From Clostridiales bacterium (lineage in GTDB: Bacteria; Bacillota; Clostridia; Lachnospirales; Lachnospiraceae): 64,000 nt of DNA. A program made the translations under genes and the position numbers. The stretch covers positions 61,870 through 125,869 of the forward strand of contig JAJQCD010000038.1 in the NCBI GenBank assembly GCA_021202925.1, read 5' to 3'. This document shows, one piece after another, positions 8,940 to 18,250 of this stretch. The notes under the pieces are model-generated. The model was not told the DNA's origin and ran no database searches. It saw nothing but the letters and a program-made list of their open reading frames with translations. Numbering within the stretch: position 1 is the first letter of the stretch; each line of letters begins with the position of its first letter.

Positions 8940-10722
8940 GTTGCTCTTTCTCCAATACGGACTCATACGGTGTCGCAGGAAGATGAATCTCAATCCGGGT
9001 GCCCTCATCCGGCTCCGAATCAATCGTAAGCCCATATTCCCTGCCAAAATACAGCCGGATGCGTTCCTGGACATTCTTTACGCCAATTCCGGATCCCCGC
9101 TTCGACGACACATGAGACGCCCCGGAGAACAGATTTGCCACCTGTTCCTCTGTCATGCCAAGCCCGTTATCTTCCACTGACAGAACCAGACCATCGTTCC
9201 GCAGGAAAGCCCGGATCCGGATTTCACCGTCACCGTCCATAAACTCTATCCCATGATAAATCGCATTCTCCACCAGCGGCTGCAGCATTAGCTTCAGGCT
9301 GGCCAGATCAAGAACCTCCGGCTCCGCTTCAATCTCATAGGTAAACTTGTTCTTGAACCGCTTCTGCTGAATCATCAGGTAATTGCGAACATGCTCCAGC
9401 TCATCCCGGACCGATATGATGCTGCGCCCCCTGCTGAGACTGATCCGGAAGAACCGTGCCAGCGCCGTAACGACGCGAACGGCCTCTTCTTTCTGTTCAT
9501 TTTCGATCATCCACACGATAATATCAAGCGTGTTATAAAGAAAATGTGGGTTGATCTGCGACTGCAGCGTGTCGAACTCACTCTTCCGTTTGGATTCGTG
9601 TTCCTCGACGATATCCTTCATCAGCTTCTGAATCTGCTTTGCCATATTGCCGATGGAACGACCAAGGTGCTGAATCTCATAAGAACCGCCTACATACACT
9701 TCTGTATCCAGAGCCCCCGCCTCGATCGCGTTCACCGATTTTTTCAGATTCTGAATCGGCGTTGTGATTCTGGCTGAGATCAGCGCATTAATGATGACCA
9801 GGATAAACAGGAAAAAAGCAATCAGAAACACCATGAACAGGTTTGTCTTCAGGTTATTCAGCGCAATTCCCCGTTCCGGCATGACACCGATCAGTTTCCA
9901 GCCGGTATAGCCCACGGTTTTCACCGAAATTTCGCGCCGTTCTCCCTGATAATTTTCATGATAGGAACCGTCATAATACTGCATGGCGGCTTCCAGATCC
10001 TCATCCGCCAGACCGGTGCCGATCAGCTGCATCTGCGGATGATAAATCAGTTCTCCTGTACTGCTGATCATATACAGATACCCGTCATTCACCAGCATAA
10101 TGTTCTCCAGAAGCCGTCGCAGACTCGTATAACTCATATCAATCAGGAGCACACCCTGCTCGGTCGAGGTTCCGTTGGTAATCTCTACCGCACGGGACAT
10201 GGATATCACCCAGCGGTACTGATTGTCGCCGCTGTCAAAAACGGACTGCACATGCGGCGTGGTGAAATGCAGATTGTCCGTTCGCTCCAGGGCATGCTCA
10301 AACCACTCCTCCATGCGGACGTCGTAATCCGTCTTCAGTCTCGCCGCCGGCACCGCCTGTAGCAGTTTTCCTTCTTTGGAAAACAGGGCAATATTGGCAA
10401 TGCTGTCGCGGTTGCTGTCGTACAGAAGTGTGATTTCCTCATTGACCCGTTCTGTCGTCACGTCCGCGTTTTTAATGACGCCGTAATACAGAGAATCCGA
10501 CAGCTTCATGATCGTGCGCAGCCAGGTGTCAACCGAGAGGTTGACCTGTCCCATCAGCACCCTGGTTTCCTCCTGCAGGCTCGCAGAAAACTGACCTGAC
10601 AGTCTTCCATACAAAGATACGCCAATCAGGGTAATTGCAGCCAGGGCACTGACCGTGAAATACAGATAAATTGTCTGCCGGATACCGGCATTTCCCGACA
10701 GTCCGCCGGTTCTCCTGTCCAT
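8929..10722 (-). CDS. YesM-type sensor histidine kinase
   Basis: Two-component sensor of about 597 residues. Order: a transmembrane helix near 17-38; a large extracellular Cache-like region to about 285; a second transmembrane helix (VFLIAFFLFILVIINALI); a HAMP segment (ARITTPIQNLKKSVNAIEAG); then a His_kinase domain with INPHFLYNTL, the phosphorylated His near residue 393. An ATPase domain carries LVENAIYHGI, SVEDNGLGM and GSGIGVKNVQERI. The ATG at 10720-10722 is preferred over an upstream GTG that directly abuts the ribosome-binding sequence. It starts inside the end of the regulator gene, suggesting coupled translation. Confidence 0.92.
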   Translation of the reverse strand: MDRRTGGLSGNAGIRQTIYLYFTVSALAAITLIGVSLYGRLSGQFSASLQEETRVLMGQVNLSVDTWLRTIMKLSDSLYYGVIKNADVTTERVNEEITLLYDSNRDSIANIALFSKEGKLLQAVPAARLKTDYDVRMEEWFEHALERTDNLHFTTPHVQSVFDSGDNQYRWVISMSRAVEITNGTSTEQGVLLIDMSYTSLRRLLENIMLVNDGYLYMISSTGELIYHPQMQLIGTGLADEDLEAAMQYYDGSYHENYQGERREISVKTVGYTGWKLIGVMPERGIALNNLKTNLFMVFLIAFFLFILVIINALISARITTPIQNLKKSVNAIEAGALDTEVYVGGSYEIQHLGRSIGNMAKQIQKLMKDIVEEHESKRKSEFDTLQSQINPHFLYNTLDIIVWMIENEQKEEAVRVVTALARFFRISLSRGRSIISVRDELEHVRNYLMIQQKRFKNKFTYEIEAEPEVLDLASLKLMLQPLVENAIYHGIEFMDGDGEIRIRAFLRNDGLVLSVEDNGLGMTEEQVANLFSGASHVSSKRGSGIGVKNVQERIRLYFGREYGLTIDSEPDEGTRIEIHLPATPYESVLEKEQHDQ

Positions 10723-10727
10723 CTTCC

Positions 10728-12344
10728 TCACTCCCGCTTCTGCATCCCGCGATATTTCGTTGGCGACATGCCATACCGTTTCTTGAATACATAACTGAAA
10801 TAGTTCTGCTCCTGATATCCCACCTTCTGCGCAATCACATAGGTCTTGTCATCGGTGGTGTTCAGAAGCTCCACCGCCCGATCCAGACGCAATTCGGTCA
10901 GATAAGCGATATAGGTCTGGCCGGTTTCCTTTCGAAACAGCGTGGAAAAATATGCCTGGCTCATATGCAGCTCGCGGCAGATCATCTCCACAGACAGATC
11001 CGGGTTCTGGTAGTTTTCCTGAATATATTTTCTCGCATCCAGAATCGCCCGCTTGCTCGTATTGTCCCGTTCCCGGTTCAGTCTCTCACTGATCCGAAAC
11101 GCAATTTCAACCGTCCATTTCTCATATTCTTCCCCACGTCGAATCAGCTGCTGAACGTCCATATACTGGAGACCGGCAGCGAATATCTCACTCTCCTCCA
11201 GCCCATACTGCTGAACCATCTGCATCAGGATATTGAGAATCGAAAGCATGTAGAGCTGATGCTGCCGGATATGAACCTTTGCATCATCCATCCGCGCAAT
11301 CAGACGATGAATGACACCCTCAATTTCCCGACGGGAACCAAACTTGACTGCCGCGATCAGGTCGTCTTCATCCTTTCTGTCAAATTGCAGATTCCCCCGG
11401 CTTACCGGTTCGACGTCGTTGATATAAATGGTCTCTCCTGTTCCCACAATCGCCTTGTAACCCAATGCGTCCAACGCAGACCGGTACGACGTGAGCGCCT
11501 CATCCAGCGACTGACAGCTGTGCCCGATGCCGATCGTCACGGTTATCTCCAGAATTTTCCGGCATTCCTTACAGATATCTCCCAGCTGATCGATGAGTCC
11601 GGTCTGCGTATTTTCCCCGTCAATGGTAATCAGAAGCGCCAGGCCTTCGGTCGAACGAAACAGAGCAAAGCGAAACCAGTTTTTCAGATTATCCTCGATC
11701 AACGCCGACACCGAAATCATCGCCAGTTCCTTCTGGTGAAAATCCGTAAAACCAGCCGCATCGTTCGCTTCCACGCTGATGACCGCGGCGATCCATTTGC
11801 GCGCGGCGGCCAGATCGATGCCATACTCCGTCAGCTTCTCCGGAATCTGACTGGCTCTGACTTTCCCGCTGACCAGTTCATTCAGGAACAGTTCCCGCAG
11901 GATCGGAAGGCTTTCCCGGTAGCTTTTCCTCAGGCGATCCAGGTCACGGCGCTGGCGGATTTCTTCATCCAGATTTTCCCTCACCTTCGTCAGAATCTGA
12001 CTCAGTTCCTCCACATTGACCGGCTTGAGAATATACTCGGTCACTCCCAGCTTGATTGCCTGCTTCGCATATTCAAAATCATCGTATCCGGAGAAAATCA
12101 GCACCTTCATGGAAGGATATTTCTGATGGATGCATCTGGTCAGCTCCAGTCCATCCATATATGGCATCCGGATGTCCGTCATCAGGACGTCCGGCTCCAG
12201 CTGCTCAATCGTCTCCAACGCATCACGGCCATTTGCCGCGTCTCCCACAATCACAAATCCCAGCTTTTCCCAGGAAATTTTGCGGATAATGCCCTCGCGG
12301 ATCTCTTCCTCATCATCCACCAGAAACAGACGGTACAGACTCAT
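10728..12344 (-). CDS. YesN-type response regulator, AraC family DNA-binding
   Basis: The 538-residue regulator has a receiver domain at the N-terminus (MSLYRLFLVDDEEEIREGI; phospho-acceptor Asp at about 57 in TDIRMPYMDGLE; KPVNVEEL). A long middle region carries a GGDEF-like or helical segment of unclear role (about 150-420). Two AraC helix-turn-helix motifs sit at the C-terminus (YFSTLFRKETGQTYIAYL and YFSYVFKKRYGMSPTKYR). The start at 12342-12344 follows GGGAGG. Its 5' end overlaps the cobD coding end by about 32 bases. It probably activates the downstream mgl genes in response to sugar; that target is inferred from position. Confidence 0.92.
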   Translation of the reverse strand: MSLYRLFLVDDEEEIREGIIRKISWEKLGFVIVGDAANGRDALETIEQLEPDVLMTDIRMPYMDGLELTRCIHQKYPSMKVLIFSGYDDFEYAKQAIKLGVTEYILKPVNVEELSQILTKVRENLDEEIRQRRDLDRLRKSYRESLPILRELFLNELVSGKVRASQIPEKLTEYGIDLAAARKWIAAVISVEANDAAGFTDFHQKELAMISVSALIEDNLKNWFRFALFRSTEGLALLITIDGENTQTGLIDQLGDICKECRKILEITVTIGIGHSCQSLDEALTSYRSALDALGYKAIVGTGETIYINDVEPVSRGNLQFDRKDEDDLIAAVKFGSRREIEGVIHRLIARMDDAKVHIRQHQLYMLSILNILMQMVQQYGLEESEIFAAGLQYMDVQQLIRRGEEYEKWTVEIAFRISERLNRERDNTSKRAILDARKYIQENYQNPDLSVEMICRELHMSQAYFSTLFRKETGQTYIAYLTELRLDRAVELLNTTDDKTYVIAQKVGYQEQNYFSYVFKKRYGMSPTKYRGMQKRE

Positions 12345-13398
12345 TCCTGATTCTCCCTCCCATTTTATCCAGAATATATTGATTTTCTGCTTCCGTGCGC
12401 ACTGCGATCCGGTAATATCCCGCCCCCAGACCGGCAAAATTCATACAGTCACGAATCAGAATTTCCTCTTCCAGCATTCGGCGATACAACCATCCCGGCT
12501 CCGGCTCCCCCGGCATGGAAAAGAGAATGAAATTCGCTTCACCGGGATAGACGGTCAGCCCCAGTTTCGACAGTCCTTTGGCCAGGTGAGGCCGCTCCCG
12601 CCGCAGGAATGCTTTTGTCTGTTCCAGATACTCCGTCTGCCGCAAGGCTGCCACACCAGCCTCCTGCGCGGGGAGAGAGACCGACCAGGGCGGATTCTGT
12701 TTCCGCACGCGATCCCACAGGCCCGCTTCTGAACAAAGCGCATACCCCAGCCGCAGGCCCGCCATGGCATAGATTTTTGTAAACGCACGGATGACGATCA
12801 GATGGGGATTCTCCCCCAGCAGGGAGAGCGCGCTGTATTCCTTTTCTTCCGCAAGAAATGGCAGGAAGCATTCATCCAGGACCAGTGTGACATTGGCCCT
12901 GCGGCAGGCATCTGCCAGCTGCCGCAGCGAATCCGGACGCAGCAGGCGGCCGGTCGGATTGTTCGGATTGCAAAGGAACATCATGTCCGTCCCACGGATC
13001 GCATACATCAGTTCTTCCATCGGAACCGCGAATCCATCCGCCTCAGACAGAGCGATTGTCCGCACCCGGCAGCCCACGCTTTTCAGTGCGCTCCGATACT
13101 CGGAAAACGTTGGCTCCACGATCCCTGCACATCCCGGCATCCGCTCCCGCACAAGCTGCCAGATCAGTTCCACCGCACCGTTTCCACAGCAAATCCATTC
13201 AGAAGGGATCCCGTGATATCCGGCAATCGCCGCCGTCAGTTCACTGCACTGTGGATCCGGATAGCGGTCCCAGTGCGCCGCGCCACGCCGCAGAACCTCC
13301 TGCACCTCCTGCGGAAGTCCGAGCGGATTGACATTGACCGAGAAATCATATCGGATTTTCTTTCCGTAACGCTCTCCGCCATGCGTTCTCTCATTCAT
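12313..13398 (-). CDS. cobD: Threonine-phosphate decarboxylase (cobalamin aminopropanol arm)
   Basis: PLP enzyme that makes (R)-1-amino-2-propanol phosphate from threonine phosphate for the cobalamin nucleotide loop. The 361-residue protein has fold-type I aminotransferase features: DFSVNVNPLG at 18-27, CNPNNPTGR at 143-151, the PLP-binding lysine K208 in RAFTKIYAMAGLRLGYA, and a late arginine segment. Histidinol-phosphate aminotransferase is closely related, but the location next to cbiB, cobU and cobS supports CobD. The ATG at 13396-13398 has AGGAG upstream. The N-terminal MNERTHGGERYGK replaces the GG-rich start seen in many CobD proteins. Confidence 0.9.
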   Translation of the reverse strand: MNERTHGGERYGKKIRYDFSVNVNPLGLPQEVQEVLRRGAAHWDRYPDPQCSELTAAIAGYHGIPSEWICCGNGAVELIWQLVRERMPGCAGIVEPTFSEYRSALKSVGCRVRTIALSEADGFAVPMEELMYAIRGTDMMFLCNPNNPTGRLLRPDSLRQLADACRRANVTLVLDECFLPFLAEEKEYSALSLLGENPHLIVIRAFTKIYAMAGLRLGYALCSEAGLWDRVRKQNPPWSVSLPAQEAGVAALRQTEYLEQTKAFLRRERPHLAKGLSKLGLTVYPGEANFILFSMPGEPEPGWLYRRMLEEEILIRDCMNFAGLGAGYYRIAVRTEAENQYILDKMGGRIRNESVPSVSGG

Positions 13399-13426
13399 AC
13401 CAAGCTCCTGTCTCTGCCTGTCCGTC

Positions 13427-14416
13427 TCATCCCGGGTATCCCATCCGCATGGCAACAATCCCCATCGTTGTGAGCACAAGGACAATTCGATACGCCATTC
13501 CCATCAGACGGTTGACCTGCCGGATGTCGTCCGGCCGGACCGGACGGCTGTCGTCTCCAATGTATGGTTTACGGCGAAGCTCACCAAAATACCAGGCATC
13601 CCCGGCCAGCCGGATGCCGAGAGCGCCTGCGCAGGCGCTCTCTCCCTGCGCTGAGTTCGGGCTCGCGTGACAACGGCGGTCCCTGCGCCAGACCCGCCAT
13701 GCGCCCATACTGCTGCAGCCCGGCAGCAGACCGGCCGCCAATACGAACGCCAGCGCAGTCAGCCGTGCCGGAATCCAGTTCACCACATCGTCCAGCCGCG
13801 CGGCAGCTCTGCCAAAATACAGATAGCGTTCATTGCGGTATCCCACCATGGAATCCATGGTATTCACAGCTTTATAGAAAAAACCGCCCAACGGGCCGAA
13901 AAACAGCATCCACAGAAGCGGCGCCGTCACTCCGTCCGACGTGTTCTCCGCCACCGTCTCCACCGCCGCCCGCGTGATCCCGGCTTCCGTCAGCCGCTTC
14001 GTATCGCGTCCGACAATCATGGACACCGCCTCCCGGGCGCCTTCTACATCCCCCGCTTCCTGCGCCCGGCAGACCTTCATGCTCTCGGTTCGAAGCGACT
14101 TTGCCGCCAGAAGCTGTCCGCACATCACACACATGAAACCAAAACGCAGATACGGATGTAGGAAGCCAGCTACAGCAAGCACCACAGCCGCGGCCGCCAT
14201 GCTGCACGCCGGAACCAGAACCGCCAGTACGCACCCGGCAGCCAGTTCCCCTCCGTCCGTTCGCGGAAACAGGCGGCGCAGGACAGCTTCCAGTCTGACA
14301 ATCAGCCAGCCGATTGAGCGCACCGGATGCCACCATCCCTGCGGATCGCCGATCCAGGCATCAAGAAGAACTCCGATCCAGACTGCCGCCAGAAATTCCT
14401 TCCAACATCCTGTCAT
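13427..14416 (-). CDS. cbiB: Adenosylcobinamide-phosphate synthase
   Basis: Integral membrane enzyme that joins aminopropanol phosphate to adenosylcobyric acid. The 329-residue protein opens with the family pattern LLDAWIGDPQGWWHPVRSIG, followed by EAVSMIVGRDTKRLTE and ETVAENTSDGVTAPLL, both CbiB hallmarks. FYKAVNTMDSMVGYRNERYLYFG and RLDDVVNWIPARLTAL are also conserved. The ATG at 14414-14416 overlaps the end of the preceding gene. Several hydrophobic segments fit a membrane protein. The gene lies immediately before cobD, matching the pathway step. Confidence 0.95.
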   Translation of the reverse strand: MTGCWKEFLAAVWIGVLLDAWIGDPQGWWHPVRSIGWLIVRLEAVLRRLFPRTDGGELAAGCVLAVLVPACSMAAAAVVLAVAGFLHPYLRFGFMCVMCGQLLAAKSLRTESMKVCRAQEAGDVEGAREAVSMIVGRDTKRLTEAGITRAAVETVAENTSDGVTAPLLWMLFFGPLGGFFYKAVNTMDSMVGYRNERYLYFGRAAARLDDVVNWIPARLTALAFVLAAGLLPGCSSMGAWRVWRRDRRCHASPNSAQGESACAGALGIRLAGDAWYFGELRRKPYIGDDSRPVRPDDIRQVNRLMGMAYRIVLVLTTMGIVAMRMGYPG

Positions 14417-14898
14417 TTTCTCTGATTCGCTCCTGTCTGCCCATCTGAGTTTTCTTCCTGTGAATCCGATGAACCGGCACACATCGTTTCCGGCGTTCCA
14501 CGGATATACGTGGGAATCCCGCAGATCATGCGAATCACCGTATCCGCCTGCGCTGCCAGCGTCTGCCCGGCCATTCCACAGAGCTCACGATAGCGTCGTT
14601 CTCCCGCATCGACCGGCACAATCCCGCATCCGACCTCATCCATCGTGATAACCTGCGGCGGCTGTCTGAGCAGCAACCGCAGAAAATCATCCGTATTGAT
14701 TCCCTCTGCTGCCATCTGACGAAGCATCTCATGAAAATTCAGGATGCATCTGGCCCCAACCGCCGAAACCCAGGAATCCGTCCTGCCATCCACGAGCGAA
14801 ACCAGCCAGCTATCCGTCCTTCCTGCTTCCTGATCTGCGAGCAACTGTCTCGCAAAGGCCTCTTTTCCCTGATTTCTGCCTCCGACAATCAAAATCAT
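14413..14898 (-). CDS. CobU-like protein lacking the guanylylation histidine
   Basis: The 161-residue protein is related to CobU, the adenosylcobinamide kinase/guanylyltransferase. It has the P-loop GGRNQGK at residues 6-12 and the conserved late block DEVGCGIVPVDAGERRYREL, then AAQADTVIRMICGIP. The middle block with the His that carries GMP in CobU (an R-x-x-x-H-R-x-x-R pattern) is missing. At that place a hexapeptide GRTDSW occurs twice, separated by LVSLVD. So a kinase-like or regulatory role is possible, but full CobU activity is doubtful. A complete CobU is encoded 830 bp away. The ATG at 14896-14898 follows AAGGAGG. Confidence 0.8.
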   Translation of the reverse strand: MILIVGGRNQGKEAFARQLLADQEAGRTDSWLVSLVDGRTDSWVSAVGARCILNFHEMLRQMAAEGINTDDFLRLLLRQPPQVITMDEVGCGIVPVDAGERRYRELCGMAGQTLAAQADTVIRMICGIPTYIRGTPETMCAGSSDSQEENSDGQTGANQRK

Positions 14899-14914
14899 TC
14901 CCGCTTCCTCCTTC

Positions 14915-15730
14915 CTATCGACAGACCGCAAGTACCGCCACCATGACGAGTTCCGCCACCTGAAGAAAAAAACCGGCCAGGTCGCCGGTCATTCCGCCAA
15001 ACTCCCTCATCGCCATCCAGGCATACCACGCAAATACGAGAAGGACGGCCGCCAGAATTGCCAGCGCAACAACCGGCGCAGTGCAACTATACAAAAAGCA
15101 GAAGGAAACGAGAATCCATACGCCCATCGCTGCGTGAACGGCACGCACACCCGCATGTGCGGCAAATGTGCTCGCCAGGCCATCCTTTCTCGCCTTCGGA
15201 AGCAGTGTGACCGACAGGCCGCTGAAGGCTCTCGCCATCACATGAATTCCGCCAATTGCCGGAAAGGCGTCTGCCCCCAATTCCGAAAACGCAGCCGCGT
15301 AAAGCAGCAGATAGACACAGCCGCCGATCACGGCAAAAGCGCCCGTATGTGCATCCTTTAATATTTCCAGCTTTCTTTCCCGTTCGGCAAAGGAGCTTCT
15401 CGCATCCACCGTATCCAGAAAACCATCCATATGGATGCCCCCCGTGATGATCAACGGGATCGCCGTGCCAATGCAGGCATACGCGACCGTTCCGAATGCT
15501 GCCCGTATATGCACGGCACAAAAAAATGTCTCCGCCGCTCCGATCACGACACCAATCAGCGGGAAAAAACACAGCGCGTACCGCATTCCCGCGTCACTCC
15601 ATTCGATGGTCGGCATGGGAATCCTGGAATACATGGAAAAAGCGATCACAAAACTCTCCGCCAGGTTTCCCCTGGTCTCAGTCCGCTCTTTTCTCCTCCC
15701 ATCGGAAGATTTTTCCGTGTCGTCCATCAT
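14915..15730 (-). CDS. cobS: Adenosylcobinamide-GDP ribazoletransferase (cobalamin synthase)
   Basis: Membrane enzyme that attaches alpha-ribazole to adenosylcobinamide-GDP, giving cobalamin. The 271-residue protein shows the CobS signature GGIHMDGFLDTVDARSSF (metal-binding aspartates), ILKDAHTGAFAVIG, and FGGMTGDLAGFFLQVAEL near the C-terminus, with many hydrophobic segments. The N-terminus has an extra polar stretch (MMDDTEKSSDGRRKERTET) before the usual AFSMYSRIPMP. It starts at the end of cobU with a 4-base overlap and is followed by cobU2. Confidence 0.95.
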   Translation of the reverse strand: MMDDTEKSSDGRRKERTETRGNLAESFVIAFSMYSRIPMPTIEWSDAGMRYALCFFPLIGVVIGAAETFFCAVHIRAAFGTVAYACIGTAIPLIITGGIHMDGFLDTVDARSSFAERERKLEILKDAHTGAFAVIGGCVYLLLYAAAFSELGADAFPAIGGIHVMARAFSGLSVTLLPKARKDGLASTFAAHAGVRAVHAAMGVWILVSFCFLYSCTAPVVALAILAAVLLVFAWYAWMAMREFGGMTGDLAGFFLQVAELVMVAVLAVCR

Positions 15731-16293
15731 ATCTGTCTCCCTTTTATCGCAATCGGTATTCCGTATACCACTTCCGTCACCTGATCGGCCATCTGTGCCA
15801 GCCGCTGGTTCACCATCCCCAGCAGACGAATGTAGCGCATGACCGGTTCGTCATAAAGCACTCCGTCCGCCGAGACATCGCCGGTTACTACGACAAGCGT
15901 CTGCACCTGCGCGCACAGACGCCCGACCCCGCCCACAATCCGCTCCACGATCGTCTCATCGGTTCCGCCCACATCGAACTGCTCATTTGCCGTCAGGTTG
16001 GTCATGCATTCCAGCAAAGCCGCCGCGTCTGTCCGTTTTTCGGCATGCGTGAGCGCAGACTCCTCTCCGGAAACCGGCAGCCGGAGTTCCTCCAGTCTGC
16101 TGCCACATTCCACAGTGATAAAATGCTTTCCCTCACGCATCCGGCGATGCCTCTGCACCCGCCTGCGGCCTTCCTCTCCCTCTGCCTTCATGGTAGCGAC
16201 ATAATACCGAACCGGACTGCCACTTTCCATGACACAACGCTCCGCATAGGCCGACTTGCCGCTGTCGCTTCCTCCGAAAATCAAATGCAGCAT
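15727..16293 (-). CDS. cobU: Adenosylcobinamide kinase / adenosylcobinamide-phosphate guanylyltransferase
   Basis: Cytoplasmic bifunctional enzyme: phosphorylates adenosylcobinamide, then transfers GMP to give adenosylcobinamide-GDP for CobS. The 188-residue protein has P-loop GGSDSGK at 7-13 and the RVQRHRRMREGKHF block, with His 49 at the place of the GMP-linked His 46 of Salmonella CobU. The C-terminal block (TEVVYGIPIAIKG) is also present. Length is typical. It lies 10 bp after the CbiT-CbiA gene and overlaps cobS by 4 bases, so the group is probably one transcript. Confidence 0.95.
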   Translation of the reverse strand: MLHLIFGGSDSGKSAYAERCVMESGSPVRYYVATMKAEGEEGRRRVQRHRRMREGKHFITVECGSRLEELRLPVSGEESALTHAEKRTDAAALLECMTNLTANEQFDVGGTDETIVERIVGGVGRLCAQVQTLVVVTGDVSADGVLYDEPVMRYIRLLGMVNQRLAQMADQVTEVVYGIPIAIKGRQI

Positions 16294-16303
16294 TGTTCGC
16301 TCC

Positions 16304-18250
16304 TCATCGATTCAGGAAATTCCGGATCCAGTCCGGGTTAGACAGATAATACAGATGCGGGAATCCGGCAATCAGGTTCTCTTCGATATGCATACACGGC
16401 CACGATTCTCCCGACACAGACTTCGTTGCCAGCATGGCCTCTCCCGGCTCCGTACTCTCCCAGTAATGAAACTCGTGTCCACGAATCGAATCCTTTGCAC
16501 CGGCTGCCGCAATGGTTATATAGCCAAACTGCTTCGACCGCTTCTCCGTGCGAAAACCACGGCCATGAATCAGCCCGACCATATCATACTCCATGCGGCC
16601 GGCCGCCTGCAGCCGGTCATGCAGATACAGAAAGCCTCCGCATTCCGCAAGAATCTTCACCCCGCGCGCATAAGCCGCACGGATGTCTTCTATCATTCCC
16701 TGATTGCCTGACAGACGCTGCGCATAAATTTCCGGATACCCGCCTCCCAGAAGCAGCCCGTCCAGATGTTCCGGCAGATGTTCGTCGCGCAAAGGAGAAA
16801 AAGGCACCAGTTCCCAGCCGTTTTTCCGCAGAAAATCCATGTTTTCCTGATAATAAAAACAGAATGCCTCATCCTTCGCAATACCCATGCGGCGCGGCTT
16901 TTCGCCCTTTTGCAGAGTTACATGGGGTAACGGGTCTTTCCATTCGATCTCCGGCTCCTGCCGCTCCCCGGTATAGCCGGCCAGAGTCAGCAGCTTACCG
17001 ACATCCAGCGTTTCCGCCATCCGATCCGCGTACTGTTCCAGGCTCGTCCGCAGGTTCTGCTGTTCAGCCGGAATGGTCAGCCCCAGGTGACGGCTCTCCA
17101 GCTGCGCCTCCTCGCATTCCGGAATCGCGCCCAGAACAACAACCCCCTGTTCCTCCAGACGGGCACGGATTTTTTCCAGCGTAGACACCGGCGTCCGGTT
17201 CAGAATCACCCCCGCAATCCGGCTGTCTCTGTGGTATTCCCTGAATCCTTTCAGTTCTGCCGCCAGCGAAAGACTGCTCTTTCGTCCGTCCAGCAACAGA
17301 ACCACCGGCGTATCCGTAATTCTGGCGATATCATAGGAGCTTGCCTGGCTGGTGCAGCCGCCCACGCCATCATAAAATCCCATCGCACCCTCAATGACGG
17401 CGATGTCCGCGTCCTTACAATAATTCACGAACAGACCGTCCAGATCCTTCTCTTCAAGAAAAAAGCTGTCCAGATTACATCCCGGAATGCCAAGCACAAA
17501 GCGATGAAACATCGGGTCTATGTAATCCGGCCCACATTTGAAGGAAGCACATTTCAGTCCCTGTCTGGAGAGAAGAGCAAGAAGACCAGAGGTGATAACA
17601 GTCTTGCCGGCGCCGCTTGCCGGCGCCGCGATCATCACCCTCGGAATCTTCGGGCGGGCCGTAGCAACCGCCGCGGTTTCGCCGGCTGCCTGCCCTCCTC
17701 CCTCTCCAGCCGCAATCACATAGATGGGATTCTGCCCCTGCATCAGATGATATCTTCCTCTTACCTGTGCCTTCGACGCCTGGATACAGGTGACATCCGG
17801 TTCGATCCCCCGGTTCTGAAAATACTTCATCACCCGCGTCAGGCTTTCCAGCGCAATCACATTGATCACCACCCGGATCCGCGGATTGCGTTCATACAGA
17901 AAATCCAGGATCGTCTCCATCTCACCGCCGCTGCCTCCGACAAAAGCACAGTCAGGAACCGGAAAGCCGGCAAGAGACTCCGGAACATGCCCGGGAACCA
18001 CCGTGACATTGCTCACATCAAACCGCTCGCAGTTTACACGGATCAGACGGCATCCCTCCTCTCTGCGCTCAAACGCATAGACATGTCCATTTCGCGCCGC
18101 GAGAGCCGCTTCTACCGTCACCGACCCGGTTCCTGCCCCGATATCATAGACGACACTGTCATCCCGTATCTCCAGCTTTGACAGGGAAACTGCCCGAACC
18201 TCCTCTTTTGTCATTGGGATCTCGCCCCGCATATACCGTTCATCTCTCAT
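16304..18250 (-). CDS. cbiT-cbiA: Fusion: precorrin-8-forming C15-methyltransferase/decarboxylase (CbiT) with cobyrinate a,c-diamide synthase (CbiA)
   Basis: The 648-residue protein joins two enzymes of the anaerobic B12 route. Residues 1-180 are CbiT: a Rossmann methyltransferase with SAM motif DIGAGTGSV (36-44) and the CbiT pattern MTKEEVRAVSLSKLEI. A Gly/Ala-rich linker follows at about 181-200. Residues 203-648 are CbiA: P-loop APASGAGKT (209-217), CGPDYIDPMFH, EGAMGFYDGVGG, GGGYPEIYA, glutaminase Cys near 535 in ECGGFLYL, and GHEFHYWE. CbiT is usually free or fused to CbiE. The ATG at 18248-18250 overlaps the upstream gene by 11 bases. Confidence 0.93.
   Translation of the reverse strand: MRDERYMRGEIPMTKEEVRAVSLSKLEIRDDSVVYDIGAGTGSVTVEAALAARNGHVYAFERREEGCRLIRVNCERFDVSNVTVVPGHVPESLAGFPVPDCAFVGGSGGEMETILDFLYERNPRIRVVINVIALESLTRVMKYFQNRGIEPDVTCIQASKAQVRGRYHLMQGQNPIYVIAAGEGGGQAAGETAAVATARPKIPRVMIAAPASGAGKTVITSGLLALLSRQGLKCASFKCGPDYIDPMFHRFVLGIPGCNLDSFFLEEKDLDGLFVNYCKDADIAVIEGAMGFYDGVGGCTSQASSYDIARITDTPVVLLLDGRKSSLSLAAELKGFREYHRDSRIAGVILNRTPVSTLEKIRARLEEQGVVVLGAIPECEEAQLESRHLGLTIPAEQQNLRTSLEQYADRMAETLDVGKLLTLAGYTGERQEPEIEWKDPLPHVTLQKGEKPRRMGIAKDEAFCFYYQENMDFLRKNGWELVPFSPLRDEHLPEHLDGLLLGGGYPEIYAQRLSGNQGMIEDIRAAYARGVKILAECGGFLYLHDRLQAAGRMEYDMVGLIHGRGFRTEKRSKQFGYITIAAAGAKDSIRGHEFHYWESTEPGEAMLATKSVSGESWPCMHIEENLIAGFPHLYYLSNPDWIRNFLNR

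Noticed and set aside
13427..13520. Tandem cobC phosphatase gene in the B12 cluster
   Set aside because: No histidine-phosphatase RHGxT motif appears in any frame near cbiB or cobD.
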